Assembly (NCBI RefSeq): GCF_014356525.2
Contig: NC_052518.1
Location: 33,192,017 to 33,256,016, forward strand
Direction: 5' to 3'
Length of the DNA stretch: 64,000 nucleotides
DNA from: Nilaparvata lugens
Lineage: Eukaryota; Arthropoda; Insecta; Hemiptera; Delphacidae
How positions within the stretch are numbered: position 1 is the stretch's first letter; each line of letters opens with the position of its first letter. A model generated the notes under the pieces. It was not told the origin of the DNA and did no database searches. It saw only the letters and a list, made by a program, of their open reading frames with translations. Below are positions 7,197-17,224 of this stretch, in pieces. The translations under genes were made by a program, and so were the position numbers.

Positions 7197-10100
7197 TTAG
7201 ATTATCTTTTACTTTTTTACGAGGCCTTTTCATTCTGTTAGGGTGGATTTTGATTAAATTTCTTTTCAATTTAAACCTATCACCTTCCTTAGTAGCTGTG
7301 CTATACCTTGGAACATTTTTGTGAAATTTCGGGTTTTTGATGAATATCCTATCTGGTATTTCAGGTGGTTCCTCTCTATTTTTGTTACATTTTTCTGTTC
7401 GTTTTTCTTTTTCCTCGATTATTTTCTTGTAAACGGCATCATTCAACGCTTGTATTTCTTTGAAGTATTGATTAGCAAGTTCTTCAGTGATTACTGCGGG
7501 ATTATCCTGATCTTGATTTTTTGGTAAATAATTCTGAATTCCGAAAGTTAGTTCATTTGGGCTTAAGTTGAATTGATCTTTTATCGAATTGTTATAGGTT
7601 CGCAAAGCTAATCGAAGTTTTTGTTCAACACTATATTTTGGGAATTTAATTTCGAGTCCTTGTAGAATTTCAATAATTGTGGAGTGTGTTCTTTCTATTA
7701 GTCCTTGAGATTGGGGATGATAAGGTGTGGTGAAGTAAGTTTCAATACCATTTATTTCAGTGAATTGTTTGTATAGTGCATTGTTGAATTCTAATCCGTT
7801 ATCGGTTTGAATGCATTTTGGAATTGGGAAAACTGAAAGATAGTTGTTTAGATTTTTTATTATTTCGATACTGTTAGCTGATTTCAATGTGTAGGCGGAA
7901 AGTCTTTTAGAAAACGAATCGACAATTGTGAGGATTTTAATATTATTATACGTGAAAGTGTCAATCTGAAGTTTTTCGAAAGGTTTAGTAGGTGTGGGAG
8001 TTACTTTGAATTTAGTTTTAATTGGGTTTCTTTCATACTTGGTTTTCAAACAGATTTCACATTTATTTACAAATTCTGTTACGTCTTTGTGCATTGCGGG
8101 CCAATAGTAGTTTTTACGTATTTGTTTATAATTCTCGTTAATTCCTCTGTGGAAGTTTTTGTCTTCATGACATCGAGCTATTATCATTGTTTGTTCATCT
8201 ACATCAGTTATGTCGGCGTTTATTCTTTTGTAGATTCGGAATTTTATGTTGGGAACTATTTTGACAATTTCATTAGTCATTGAACTTAGAATTTCTGTTT
8301 TTAGAGCTTCAAACAATGGACTTTTATTTGAAAATACTATACCGTACACAGTATCAGGTTTCAAATATTCTCGTATTTCTTCTACGTTGTTTCCAATGTC
8401 ACGTGCGTCTCTGTATTTGAAAATTATTCTGTTTTTATTAAAGATCTTTTTGAATTGGGGTTTTCCTTTACCTCGTGAAATAACTATTTGGTTTGCTTCA
8501 GTGTTTATGATACTATTTTCGTCCATTATACCTATTCTATCATCTGAACTTTCTTGAGAATGTTGTGTCATTAGTGAGTCATTGTCATTATCATTATTAG
8601 TATTATTTACAAGGTTTTCGTTGCCAGTTTCCACATCATTTTCATTAATATTATCAATATTTGCATTAACTATCGAATTGTTACCAATTTGTTCATCAAG
8701 ATCATTCAATATACTTTCACTCACCGACGGAGGAGCTTCATTGTTATGGAATCTTAACAGATCATTGATATCAATGTCATCGTACTCATCATTGTTATTG
8801 GCATTGTTCGCATTATTTTCCGCGGGAAAGCCTGGGAACAATTCTGAATCGTCAAAACCTGTAAATTCATCACTACTTTCCATCATGTTTACATTGAAAG
8901 GCCGTGAGAGACAATCAGCAACACAATTTGAGCGACCTTTTATGAATTCTACGGTGTAATCATACTCTTCCATTAACAATTTCCATCTCATTAATTTAGC
9001 ATTTGGTTCTTTTAGAGAATGAAGCCATTGGAGTGGCTTGTGATCTGTTCTTAGGGTGAATTTTCTTCCATACAAATATGGCCTGAAATGTTTCACTGCC
9101 CAAGTTATTGCCAACATTTCTTTTTCAATAGTAGAAAGATTTTGTTCAGCGGGATTGAGTGTTCTAGAAGCGAATGAAATTGGGAGATCTTTATTGTCAG
9201 TCATTTGACTAAGGACCGCCCCTAAGCTTACATTGGATGCGTCTGTTGTCAAAATATATGGATCATTCAATTTAGGTAACTGCAATATTGGTGCGTTAGT
9301 AATTGCTTCTTTCAGAAAATTGACAGCTTCAATGAATTTAGGATCTTTTGGGTTTATAGTGGATGTTTTTCTCAATGCGTTAGTTAAAGGTTGAGCTATT
9401 TTAGCGAATCCTTTTATCATTTTTCTGTAGTATCCTGCCAAACCTAAAAATTGTTTTATTTGTTTAGTAGTTTGTGGAACGGGAAAATCTTTTATTGCTT
9501 TTACTTTTTCAGGGTTAGGCTGAATGCCTTTTTCCGAAACTATGTGACCTAGAAATAGAAGTTCTTTCTTAAAGAATTCGGTCTTGTCCAATTGTATTTT
9601 TAGTTGATGAGTTTTCAATCGTTTGAATACAACGTTCAGGTGTTTCATGTGCTCTTGTAAGCTATCACTAAAAATAATAATATCATCAAGATATACAAGA
9701 ACATTTGGTAAATCACAAAATATCAAGTTCATTGTCCTTTGAAATTGAGGTGGACCATTTTTCAACCCAAATGGCATTCTGAGAAACTCATAATGACCAT
9801 TTTCAGTACTAAAAGCTGTTTTTGGTATTGATTCGGGTTCCATTTCAATTTGATGGAATCCTGAAACAAGGTCAATAGCCGAAAAGTACGTTGCTCGACC
9901 GATTTTTGAGAACAAGTCTTCAATATTCGGGAGAGGAAATCTATCATCTTTAGTTTTGTTGTTCAATTTCCGATAATCTACTACAAGACGAACTTTGCGT
10001 TTTCCTGAAGCATCAGGTTTCTTCGGCACAACCCATAAGGGAGAGTTGTACGGAGAATTAGACGGTCTTATTATCTTTTGTTCGAGTAACTTGTTTATTT

Positions 10101-10998
10101 CATTACTAATATCCTGCCTAAATGAGATAGGATAGCGGTAGTTTTTTGAATAAACAGGTTCTTCGTCTGTAGTCACTATTTTATGCTTGAGCAAGTTAGT
10201 AGCAGTTAATATATCACCTTCGAATTTTATTATTTCGGGATATTTCATAAGAGTACTAATAATGCATTCTTTCTCTTCTGAGTTCATATGCTCAGTTCTC
10301 AATAAAGAAGTGATTTCGTCAATGGAGAGGGGATTATCGATCATCTCACCCATGTACAATTCACATTCTTCTACAGAAACTGTTTCGATACTCAACGTTT
10401 TGTCACAATCAGAAAAATATTCAATCTCAATAAAACCATTCCTATCAATATCAGTTACAATATTATACAACTGCAATTCCTTAATACTAACAACACATAG
10501 CTTATCTGATGGAGTGCAAACATTAGTTTTAATTTTCAATTCATTCCAACCTTTGTTGATTTCAATATGATTCATTCCTAACAGTGGTATCGTGCAATCT
10601 TTCGTTATGAGACAATTGGTCTCCAAATCAATTTTTGCTTTCAACCCTTGCAATGTTTGCTTTCCAATAAGAACATCATAATTATCGCTAAAATCATACA
10701 CATAAAATTTTTCATCTTTATCAACACCAAGCATATTCTTAACATTAATATTTACACAACCTTTTCCATTAGATTCACCAGTGGGTGTACGAATTTTATA
10801 ATCACAATCAATTATTTCTGTCTGAGGAGAAACCATTTGAGGTTTAATGAAATTATATTTACTACCTGTATCGATCAAAATTCGTGAATCATTGTAATGA
10901 ATATGAGGCAAATCAAGAGAGATCGTATTCAAATCTAATACTACGTTTTTGGATTGTTGTTCGAGCCTACTTCTAAAAAATGATTCATTTTCTCGCAA
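7090..10998 (-). CDS. pol: Pol polyprotein: protease, reverse transcriptase, RNase H, integrase
   Basis: 1302 residues from the first ATG, but translation probably enters by -1 frameshift at residues 7-8. The protease has its active site in LIDTGS (43-45). The reverse transcriptase spans about 285-480 with RMPFGLKNGP and YLDD (436-439). RNase H has the TTDAS motif at 584-588. The integrase has an HHCC zinc motif (H944, H950, C980, C983) and a catalytic triad consistent with D1013, D1066 and E1102. Between RNase H and integrase lies an unusual Asn/Asp-rich low-complexity linker (about 700-840). The C-terminus overlaps the start of env. No break is seen. Together the parts copy the RNA genome and insert the cDNA. 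Confidence 0.95.
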   Translation of the reverse strand: MRENESFFRSRLEQQSKNVVLDLNTISLDLPHIHYNDSRILIDTGSKYNFIKPQMVSPQTEIIDCDYKIRTPTGESNGKGCVNINVKNMLGVDKDEKFYVYDFSDNYDVLIGKQTLQGLKAKIDLETNCLITKDCTIPLLGMNHIEINKGWNELKIKTNVCTPSDKLCVVSIKELQLYNIVTDIDRNGFIEIEYFSDCDKTLSIETVSVEECELYMGEMIDNPLSIDEITSLLRTEHMNSEEKECIISTLMKYPEIIKFEGDILTATNLLKHKIVTTDEEPVYSKNYRYPISFRQDISNEINKLLEQKIIRPSNSPYNSPLWVVPKKPDASGKRKVRLVVDYRKLNNKTKDDRFPLPNIEDLFSKIGRATYFSAIDLVSGFHQIEMEPESIPKTAFSTENGHYEFLRMPFGLKNGPPQFQRTMNLIFCDLPNVLVYLDDIIIFSDSLQEHMKHLNVVFKRLKTHQLKIQLDKTEFFKKELLFLGHIVSEKGIQPNPEKVKAIKDFPVPQTTKQIKQFLGLAGYYRKMIKGFAKIAQPLTNALRKTSTINPKDPKFIEAVNFLKEAITNAPILQLPKLNDPYILTTDASNVSLGAVLSQMTDNKDLPISFASRTLNPAEQNLSTIEKEMLAITWAVKHFRPYLYGRKFTLRTDHKPLQWLHSLKEPNAKLMRWKLLMEEYDYTVEFIKGRSNCVADCLSRPFNVNMMESSDEFTGFDDSELFPGFPAENNANNANNNDEYDDIDINDLLRFHNNEAPPSVSESILNDLDEQIGNNSIVNANIDNINENDVETGNENLVNNTNNDNDNDSLMTQHSQESSDDRIGIMDENSIINTEANQIVISRGKGKPQFKKIFNKNRIIFKYRDARDIGNNVEEIREYLKPDTVYGIVFSNKSPLFEALKTEILSSMTNEIVKIVPNIKFRIYKRINADITDVDEQTMIIARCHEDKNFHRGINENYKQIRKNYYWPAMHKDVTEFVNKCEICLKTKYERNPIKTKFKVTPTPTKPFEKLQIDTFTYNNIKILTIVDSFSKRLSAYTLKSANSIEIIKNLNNYLSVFPIPKCIQTDNGLEFNNALYKQFTEINGIETYFTTPYHPQSQGLIERTHSTIIEILQGLEIKFPKYSVEQKLRLALRTYNNSIKDQFNLSPNELTFGIQNYLPKNQDQDNPAVITEELANQYFKEIQALNDAVYKKIIEEKEKRTEKCNKNREEPPEIPDRIFIKNPKFHKNVPRYSTATKEGDRFKLKRNLIKIHPNRMKRPRKKVKDNLIVADEGNDHPSVVPDPSNVDVQTDRLDKDSRNNSD

Positions 10999-12302
10999 AG
11001 GTCACTTACAGCATTTTCCATAGAACTCATTCTAGCATTCATGCTTTCAAATTCGGAAAACTCATTTTCAGAAGATTCAATATTGTGAACTGGAAACTTT
11101 TGAAAGTTGGAAACTGTTCTCATGCTCACATCGTTTGATTTTTGATTCAAATTTTGGTTGTTATTATTGAAGTTTGCATTTGGATTACGATTGAAGTTGT
11201 GATTTTGGAAACTTTGTCCATTACGAAATCTACTTTGAAAGGATTGTCCTCTGTTGAAATTATTTTGAGGCTGAGAGAAATTTCTCTGATTGAAATGATT
11301 TTGAGGTTGAGAAAAATTTCTCTGATTGAAATTGAAATTACGATTTTGAGATTGAGAAAAGTTTCTTTGATTTGAATTGTTTTGGTTTTGAAACTGATGG
11401 AAATTTTTCGGATGCGAATTTTGATTGGAATTTGACGAGTTTTGTTTTCCTTCAGATTTACTGAAAGTTTGATTCATTTGTGTTACATCAGTAGTAAATC
11501 CTAAATGTTTCAAATAAGCACTACTCTTATTGATAATAGCCTGTCTTGCATCACTGAGGTCTTTGATTCCTAGCGTTTGTAGGTGAGCTCCAAGCTGGTG
11601 GTTGATTCCTTCGACTAAAATCATTACAATTTGTTTATCCAACTGAGATGAGATAGTTTCAAGAATTGGACCAGTTAGTCCATCGAGTTTGTGTCTTGAG
11701 ATAATCACGGTTCTTTTTTGTTGCAGTCTATTTATGAATTGAATAGGGTGTTCTTTTTGGTGTGATTTCATAGCAAGCAGTTCCATAGTTAATTGTTCTA
11801 CTGTCCTATTATCGGCAAAGTTGTTTTTCAAAACATCAATCAAATTTGAGAGGTCATCTACTGTACTGTTGAGGATTACATCTTTAGCAGGTCCATGTAA
11901 TTTGTTTTTACAATAGTGAAGGAGGATCCAATGATTGTCTGCTGCTTCCGCGATACGATTATTACAATAGTCATTTTTCAATTTTTCGACAACTTCGAGA
12001 AAGCTAAGTAGTTCTATTGGGTTTCCTGTATATTCAGGTATTATGTGTAGGTGATGTTTCGCAATTGGTCTTGAAATAAGGGGGTTATCCATTGTGCTTT
12101 CACTGTTATCTTCACTGTCACTGATTGTAGATGTAGAAGACGTGTTACCTTGAACTGTGGAGTTGGATACAGCTGCAGCCAGAGCCAGGTACGATCTTAA
12201 CCTTGGCCGGTAATCGATAAGAAGCTTATGGTCTGGTCTGCTATCCTTCTTGCCTTTCTTCCCCAGGATGGTGGTTGTTGGTTGTTGGTGTTGATGAGTC
12301 AC
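10941..12302 (-). CDS. gag: Gag structural protein of the retroelement
   Basis: 453 residues. The predicted particle-forming part covers about 75-270 (LLSFLEVVEKL, RTVEQLTMELLAMKSHQ). Residues about 275-395 are an Asn/Gln/Phe/Arg-rich tract with repeats of the form NFSQPQN instead of CCHC zinc knuckles, which errantivirus Gag proteins often lack. It is basic and probably binds RNA. Residues 398-453 may form a short coiled coil. The first ATG is at 12302, but the Met at 12092 (MDNPLISRPI) begins the conserved-looking part and is an alternative start. The 3' end overlaps pol and contains the slippery site. The leader from the primer-binding site to the first ATG is about 155 bases. Confidence 0.88.
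   Translation of the reverse strand: MTHQHQQPTTTILGKKGKKDSRPDHKLLIDYRPRLRSYLALAAAVSNSTVQGNTSSTSTISDSEDNSESTMDNPLISRPIAKHHLHIIPEYTGNPIELLSFLEVVEKLKNDYCNNRIAEAADNHWILLHYCKNKLHGPAKDVILNSTVDDLSNLIDVLKNNFADNRTVEQLTMELLAMKSHQKEHPIQFINRLQQKRTVIISRHKLDGLTGPILETISSQLDKQIVMILVEGINHQLGAHLQTLGIKDLSDARQAIINKSSAYLKHLGFTTDVTQMNQTFSKSEGKQNSSNSNQNSHPKNFHQFQNQNNSNQRNFSQSQNRNFNFNQRNFSQPQNHFNQRNFSQPQNNFNRGQSFQSRFRNGQSFQNHNFNRNPNANFNNNNQNLNQKSNDVSMRTVSNFQKFPVHNIESSENEFSEFESMNARMSSMENAVSDLCEKMNHFLEVGSNNNPKT
10974..10980 (-). promoter_or_regulatory. -1 ribosomal frameshift slippery heptamer T TTT TTA
   Basis: In the gag frame the codons read CAT TTT TTA GAA. Slipping back one base gives TTT TTT AGA, which enters the pol frame exactly. 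This is the X XXY YYZ type of site, identical to the well-known lentiviral heptamer. I could not pick out a convincing downstream stem-loop by eye. Confidence 0.8.
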
Positions 12303-12457
12303 TCTTCCACTTGACGGTCTCGATGATGGTTCATATCAGTTGCGACCCCGACTTTCGAATTTTCCGCGATCACTTGTGATTGATAATTGATCAATATAAA
12401 CTGGCGGTTAAATGAACAGCACAATTTTCACGAAATTTTCACGAAAAACTCTTCAGG

Positions 12458-12475
12458 GTCCCTGTTCGGGCGCCA
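12458..12475 (-). promoter_or_regulatory. Primer-binding site, tRNA-Lys type
   Basis: In element sense TGGCGCCCGAACAGGGAC directly follows the 5' LTR. It is complementary to the 3' end of a lysine tRNA including CCA, the same 18 bases used by lysine-tRNA-primed lentiviruses. Confidence 0.9.
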
Positions 12476-12649
12476 AACACGTTCACGTTCATTAAAACTC
12501 AGTTTTTAAAAAGAAATTTTATTTGCAAAAAATACATGTTAACACATCAAGTGGCTGGAGTAGACTAACTAAAATGAGCGCGCTGAGAGCGACACTAAGC
12601 GGTACTGACAAAAATAGTAGTCAGCACATCAATTGTTTAAGTTTACATA

Positions 12650-12652
<3 letters not shown>
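12476..12652 (-). repeat. 5' LTR of the errantivirus-like element
   Basis: Identical to 5355-5531. A TCAGTA initiator motif (12608-12603) may mark the transcription start, which would make U3 short, about 45 bases. The AATAAA at 12523-12518 is the polyadenylation signal copy. Confidence 0.93.

Positions 12653-12690
<38 letters not shown>
12653..12690. repeat. (TA)n microsatellite, right half of the retroelement target
   Basis: This continues the TA tract at 5318-5353. A second, separate TA tract lies at 12831-12865. Confidence 0.85.
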
Positions 12691-12691
<1 letters not shown>

Positions 12692-12827
12692 CTATGAAAA
12701 ATCTCTAACTATATATTATCTCATTGGGTGCACCCAAGAAATAAGAAAAGAAAAATTAATGGCGAGTTCCATCACTTGATGCAAGATCTCCAAGCTGATG
12801 AAGACAAATGATGAATTATCATAAACT

Positions 12828-12868
<41 letters not shown>

Positions 12869-13179
12869 CTTCATCAATTTCATTCTCAATTTCATTTAGG
12901 TTGAAAATTAAAAAAAAACTCATTAAATATTTAAAATTAATAGAATGTGAAAATTGATAATCATTCTGCTTTTGTACATGAATAAGCTTATGAATAAACC
13001 TCTGACTGAAATATTGTAGGCCTTTCTGATGTTACTCATTTTTTACATTGAGAACCATTAGATGAGATATCAAGATAATTGAGTTTGAGATAACTTTGAA
13101 ATATTACAACTATGGTTATTCACATCAACTTCTGAGCAATTTGGTGTGAAATGATTGCAACCAACCATAATCGAAAAAA
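12691..13179. other. AT-rich non-coding stretch with a (TA)n tract
   Basis: It contains a (TA)n microsatellite at 12831-12865. I see no coding signal. Confidence 0.5.
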
Positions 13180-13412
13180 TACTACAAAATTACACAGACA
13201 AACATTTGATGAACTATAGGACCTTTTTACCCCTAATTAATCACTTTTCATATCCAATGGTAACTGTAGGAAAAATGTAATGTGTAATACATGCGCAAAG
13301 TTCCTTTGCTGCACTCAATAAACATTCCGCACTCGCCTAAGGCTCGTGTGTAAACGTTTCTTTCGGTGCAGCAAAGTGTCACTTTGCGCACTAGTTACAC
13401 AAATAACTATTG
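13180..13412 (+). repeat. Dispersed repeat, copy 1 (shared with 34640-34895)
   Basis: This stretch runs in parallel with 34660-34895 with scattered differences. Shared blocks include GGTAACTGTAGGAAAAAT, TGCGCAAAGTTCC and GCACTAGTTACACAAATAAC with one or two substitutions. The similarity stops at about 13412 where the truncated LINE begins, so the LINE inserted into, or beside, this repeat. Confidence 0.75.
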
Positions 13413-15660
13413 TGAATTTCCATAGGAATCTGCTCTATCATTTCAAGGTACATTGTCCGGTCAAAACAGTCAGCAAGAGATTAAATGATAATAGGCTAAG
13501 AAAACGTTTGAAAGGTCAGTGGATGACTAAGGAGATAGAAATAATGAGATCTCTTCTAGAGATAGCAAAAACGAGAGTGAGTGAAGGAGTGGACATAGAC
13601 ATACAACTACTTAAAAAAGTAAAGGAGCACTATAACAATAAGGTTGAAGAGGCAAAGAAAAAACATTTCAGTGAATATATACTTTCCTCTGCCAACAGAA
13701 CCAAGTCTAGCTGGGAGATTGTGAATAGACTTAGAGGGAGTAGCAAAAAAAGATCAATGCCCCCTGAAATTGAATATAATAACAAACTGATTACAGGTAG
13801 CAAGTCCATAGCTGAAAGTTTTAATCATTTTTTTTGTATCCATGGCTCCAGCAAATGAAAACTCTGCAGCACAAGAATCATTGAAAAAGAAAAGTCATAA
13901 TGAATGTACCACATTTTTTTTCTTTTTCCCACAAATGTCAATGAGGTTGTGGGAGTTATAAAAAACCTAAAAGCTAAAAAGGCTGTGGGCCCAGATGAAA
14001 TCCCGGTGTCAGTAATTAAGGCATGTTGTCATGAAATAGCAGAACCATTGGTATTCATTATCAACTCAATGTTTAAGACAGGTATATTTCCAGACTTATT
14101 GAAAATAGCCAAAGTGATTCCTATCCTAAAAAAAGGTAATGTTATGGATATTAATAATTATTGACCTATTTCAGTTTTAAATACATTGTCAAAGGTTTTT
14201 GAGAGGCTCATTCATGATAGAATTATGAGTTATCTGTTAAAATTCGATTTGCTTTTCAATTGTCAATATGGTTTTATGAAGGGAAAGTCAACAATCACTG
14301 CAGCGGTAAATTTTTTTGAGTCAATTGTAAAAGGGATTGATGCTGGTGATTATGTAACTGCGCTCCTATTGGACCTGTCAAGAGCCTTTAATAGTGTCAA
14401 TATCGATATTCTTTTATGCAAGTTATCAAAGCTCGGAATTAGAGGCGTGGCGAATAGGTTGATAGCATCATACATGAGCAACAGGTTCCATTACACATGT
14501 ATATCTACTCCTAATGGGTTAGTAAACTCAGCCAAGTTACCATTGACACGAGGCGTACCACAAGGCTCCATTTTAGGCTCATTACTCTTCATATTATATA
14601 TAAATGATATCCAATTCAATGTTCCTGTCACTGATAAAATTACTCTCTATGCCGATGATTGTACCTTGCTATTTAAGAGATCAGATCTCATAGACTTGGA
14701 GATTGAGGCAAATAACATGGCAAATGAGGTTGTGCAGTTTTTTAATGATTCAGACCTCACTATAAATTCAAACAAAAGTCATGTCATCAGCTTTGATTAT
14801 AAGTATCGTCCTTTTCACCCCACCATAACACTTGGTGAAACGAACATTGAAAGTTGTACTGTTGTGAACATGTTAGGTTTGTCGATGGATTCCAAGCTTA
14901 ATTGGGGGGATCATGTGAACAAGATATCATTGAAATTGAGTAGGTCACTTTTTGCATTTAGAAATATTGTTAAACGGGTGCCTAAAACAACAGCAAAAAG
15001 TGTCTACTATGCACTGATTGAATTATGGCATTGTTGTGGCATATTATGGCATTGAATTATGGGGGAGTACCTCGAAGCAAAACATTCAAAGAATTTTTGT
15101 TTTGCAAAAGTTCGCAATAAGATACCTGGAGGGGCTCAAATTTCCACAGACACTCCACAGAGAGTCGTTCAGTAGCCTAAGTATTTTAACTGTTCCATCA
15201 TTGTACATTTTCAAATCAATATTACATGTGAAGGATAAGTTGAATTCATTCCAAGTTAACTCAGATATTCATGGCTATAACACTAGAGGAAGGAATAACA
15301 TTTCAGTTGAGAGACATAGGCTGAGTGTATTTGAGAAAACACCTAATTATAGGGGACAAAAGTTTTTTTGCGAAACTTCCGGCTGATTTGAGAAGTATTG
15401 TTGAAGAAAAACAATTCAAAACAAAACTATATTCTTTTCTCAGTGAGAAGGCTTTCTTTGAGGTTGACGAATTCTTGTTAGAGTGAAAAAAATTATTATC
15501 TAAATTTTGCAAATTTAATGAATTGTTAAATGTTATTAGAGTTTTATTTTAAGATTGATATTTTATGTTATTATGTTATTTATCTGTGACGTTTTTCAAC
15601 TGTATTACATTGTTTTTTTTTCTTATACTTTTGTTGAGAATAAAATATTATTATAGTGAG
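13413..15660 (+). mobile_element. 5'-truncated non-LTR retrotransposon (LINE, Jockey/CR1-like)
   Basis: The endonuclease is missing. What remains is the linker before RT, the RT, and the C-terminal domain seen in the other LINEs here. The 3' end is an AT-rich tail near 15660 (AATAAAATATTATTAT). It is dead: see the coding entry for the breaks. Confidence 0.85.
13430..15486 (+). pseudogene. LINE reverse transcriptase, broken
   Basis: Reverse transcriptase of a non-LTR retrotransposon. Motifs in order: KKAVGPDEIPVSVIKAC, IPILKKG, PISVL, YGFMKGKST, LLLDLSRAFNSV, RGVPQGSILG and the catalytic YADD near 14650-14661. The C-terminal domain (KFAIRYLEGL, then KLPADLRSIVEEKQFKTKL) follows. Breaks seen are frameshifts near 13835, near 13910, near 15043 and near 15369, and an in-frame TGA at 14161. 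No endonuclease is present upstream. It would have copied LINE RNA at a nicked target. The clade is uncertain. Confidence 0.85.
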
Positions 15661-17051
15661 TGCCATTTCGCTTTTATATATATAGATTAATTAAAATACT
15701 TCTATTCCATTTTATCTGCATAAGTCCCATCATATATATTCAAGTGAGATTTATAAAAAAACATATTACCATACTGTACCTAAGAAAGTAATATTATTCT
15801 GTTTCGAAGTTCCTAACTATAACAAATTATGAACTCTGCCCTATAATGTATTTACCAATAATAGAAATGAAGAATAAGAGAATAAACAATGGGTGAGAGT
15901 TTGTGTGTCAATTATCAATGGCAACCCTATTCTCAGAGGAAGAATTTTTGCCACTACAGGCGTTCTCATGATGTCATTGACTGTCTCATTTTGTTATTTC
16001 ACTTTAATATGAGAGATTCTACCATCTCGAGAAGAATGTTGATATTCTCTTCACTCATTCTGAGGTAGCGTAGCTCTGAAAATCCAGTGGATTTTCCTCC
16101 TTAATAAAATGAAGCAGATTTATACGAATAAATTCCCTTTTCTTCTCAGCATTGTCTTCACTCACTGCCGGTTTTCGTCCCTTTTTCCTTTCAAAAACCC
16201 ATCGTTCAACAATTTAATCTTGTGAGCTCATATTTGCTACTGGAAACTGAGGGGTCAGTAGCAAAAACAGTGGAAAATTGAGATATCGAATGTAAAGAAT
16301 GCTCATTGCTTTCGTTATTCAAAAGTACGCGAGCGGCGATTCTCCCATTGGCGCGACGAGCCAGAAACGATAGAGTAGTGTCGCTCAAGATAATTCGTCA
16401 GACAATGATACAATATTATTATTATTTGCTTCTCAGAGGCAAAAAATTGAGCTGAGCTCAAGTGGCGTGCAGCATGTCAAGTTCATGATTGGAGTCTTGC
16501 AAGCAAAGTGTAGTAGAACTTCTCAATTGTAGGGACACACCTCTACCAGCATCATTGCCATTTTAGATAGAAACATGTTATATTAAATAAAAAATGTCTT
16601 TTTATCCAATATGAATAATTACCACAATAACAACTTCTCAACTAGTACACAAAAAAAAAACATTTTATATCTAACACAAAGCCTGATTTAATTTAGACAA
16701 TCAAGTCCTGTAAAATACTGCCCTTCCTCAAGAAGAAAGAAGAGTCAGCCTATGGAAATGGCAACTGGATAAACCACAATAACTTTGCGCTTATCTTCAA
16801 TAAAAAACAATTTTCAGTGCATAAATTTTCTTAATTTAAAAACAATAAAATTATGCAATATTTCTCTTAATACACTCTCGTATGAAAATAACATTTTCTA
16901 TCATTCATTAACAAGAAAATATGCAAATAAGCAAAACTATTGAATACCAATAGATTATTTAAAAAACACTCAACACGGTGCAAAAGAGCAAGATAACGAG
17001 TTATTCAAATAAAAAACTTGACTTGCTCAAGGAATGTTTGAAGTGATGTGT
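15661..17051. other. Non-coding stretch downstream of transketolase
   Basis: It should contain the transketolase 3' UTR (minus strand, below 17052). I see no other gene. An AATAAA hexamer overlaps the transketolase stop codon (17056-17051), and I cannot place the real polyadenylation site. Confidence 0.45.
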
Positions 17052-17224
17052 TTATTTGTTGAGGATTTGTTGGGCCGCTGCCACTATACATTTAGCATCA
17101 ATGCCAAACATGTTGAGGAGAACCTTGGGTGGTCCAGACCGAGGAACCCTTGGAACAGCCAGATGTTTCACTATTATGTCGCGTTCTCCAGCAACACCTG
17201 CCATCACTGCTTCTCCAACACCAC
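17052..17224 (-). CDS. Tkt: Transketolase last exon
   Basis: Encodes the C-terminus ([36 protein letters not shown]) and ends with TAA at 17054-17052. The acceptor is GAAG/GTGG. It completes the Gly codon split from the exon at 28948. The intron between them is 11.7 kb. Confidence 0.95.

Larger units (their letters stand above)
5354..12652 (-). mobile_element. Complete errantivirus-like LTR retroelement (Ty3/Gypsy group) with gag, pol and env
   Basis: An endogenous insect retrovirus-like element of about 7.3 kb, transcribed from the minus strand. In order it contains a 5' LTR (12652-12476), a primer-binding site, gag, pol overlapping gag by 58 bases, env overlapping pol by 107 bases, a polypurine tract and a 3' LTR (5531-5355). 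The LTRs are identical over 177 bp and all three frames are unbroken. Insertion into a TA repeat with a 4-bp TATA duplication fits the target preference of errantiviruses. The domain order protease-RT-RNase H-integrase is that of Ty3/Gypsy. It looks recently inserted and structurally complete; whether it is active cannot be told from sequence. Confidence 0.93.
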
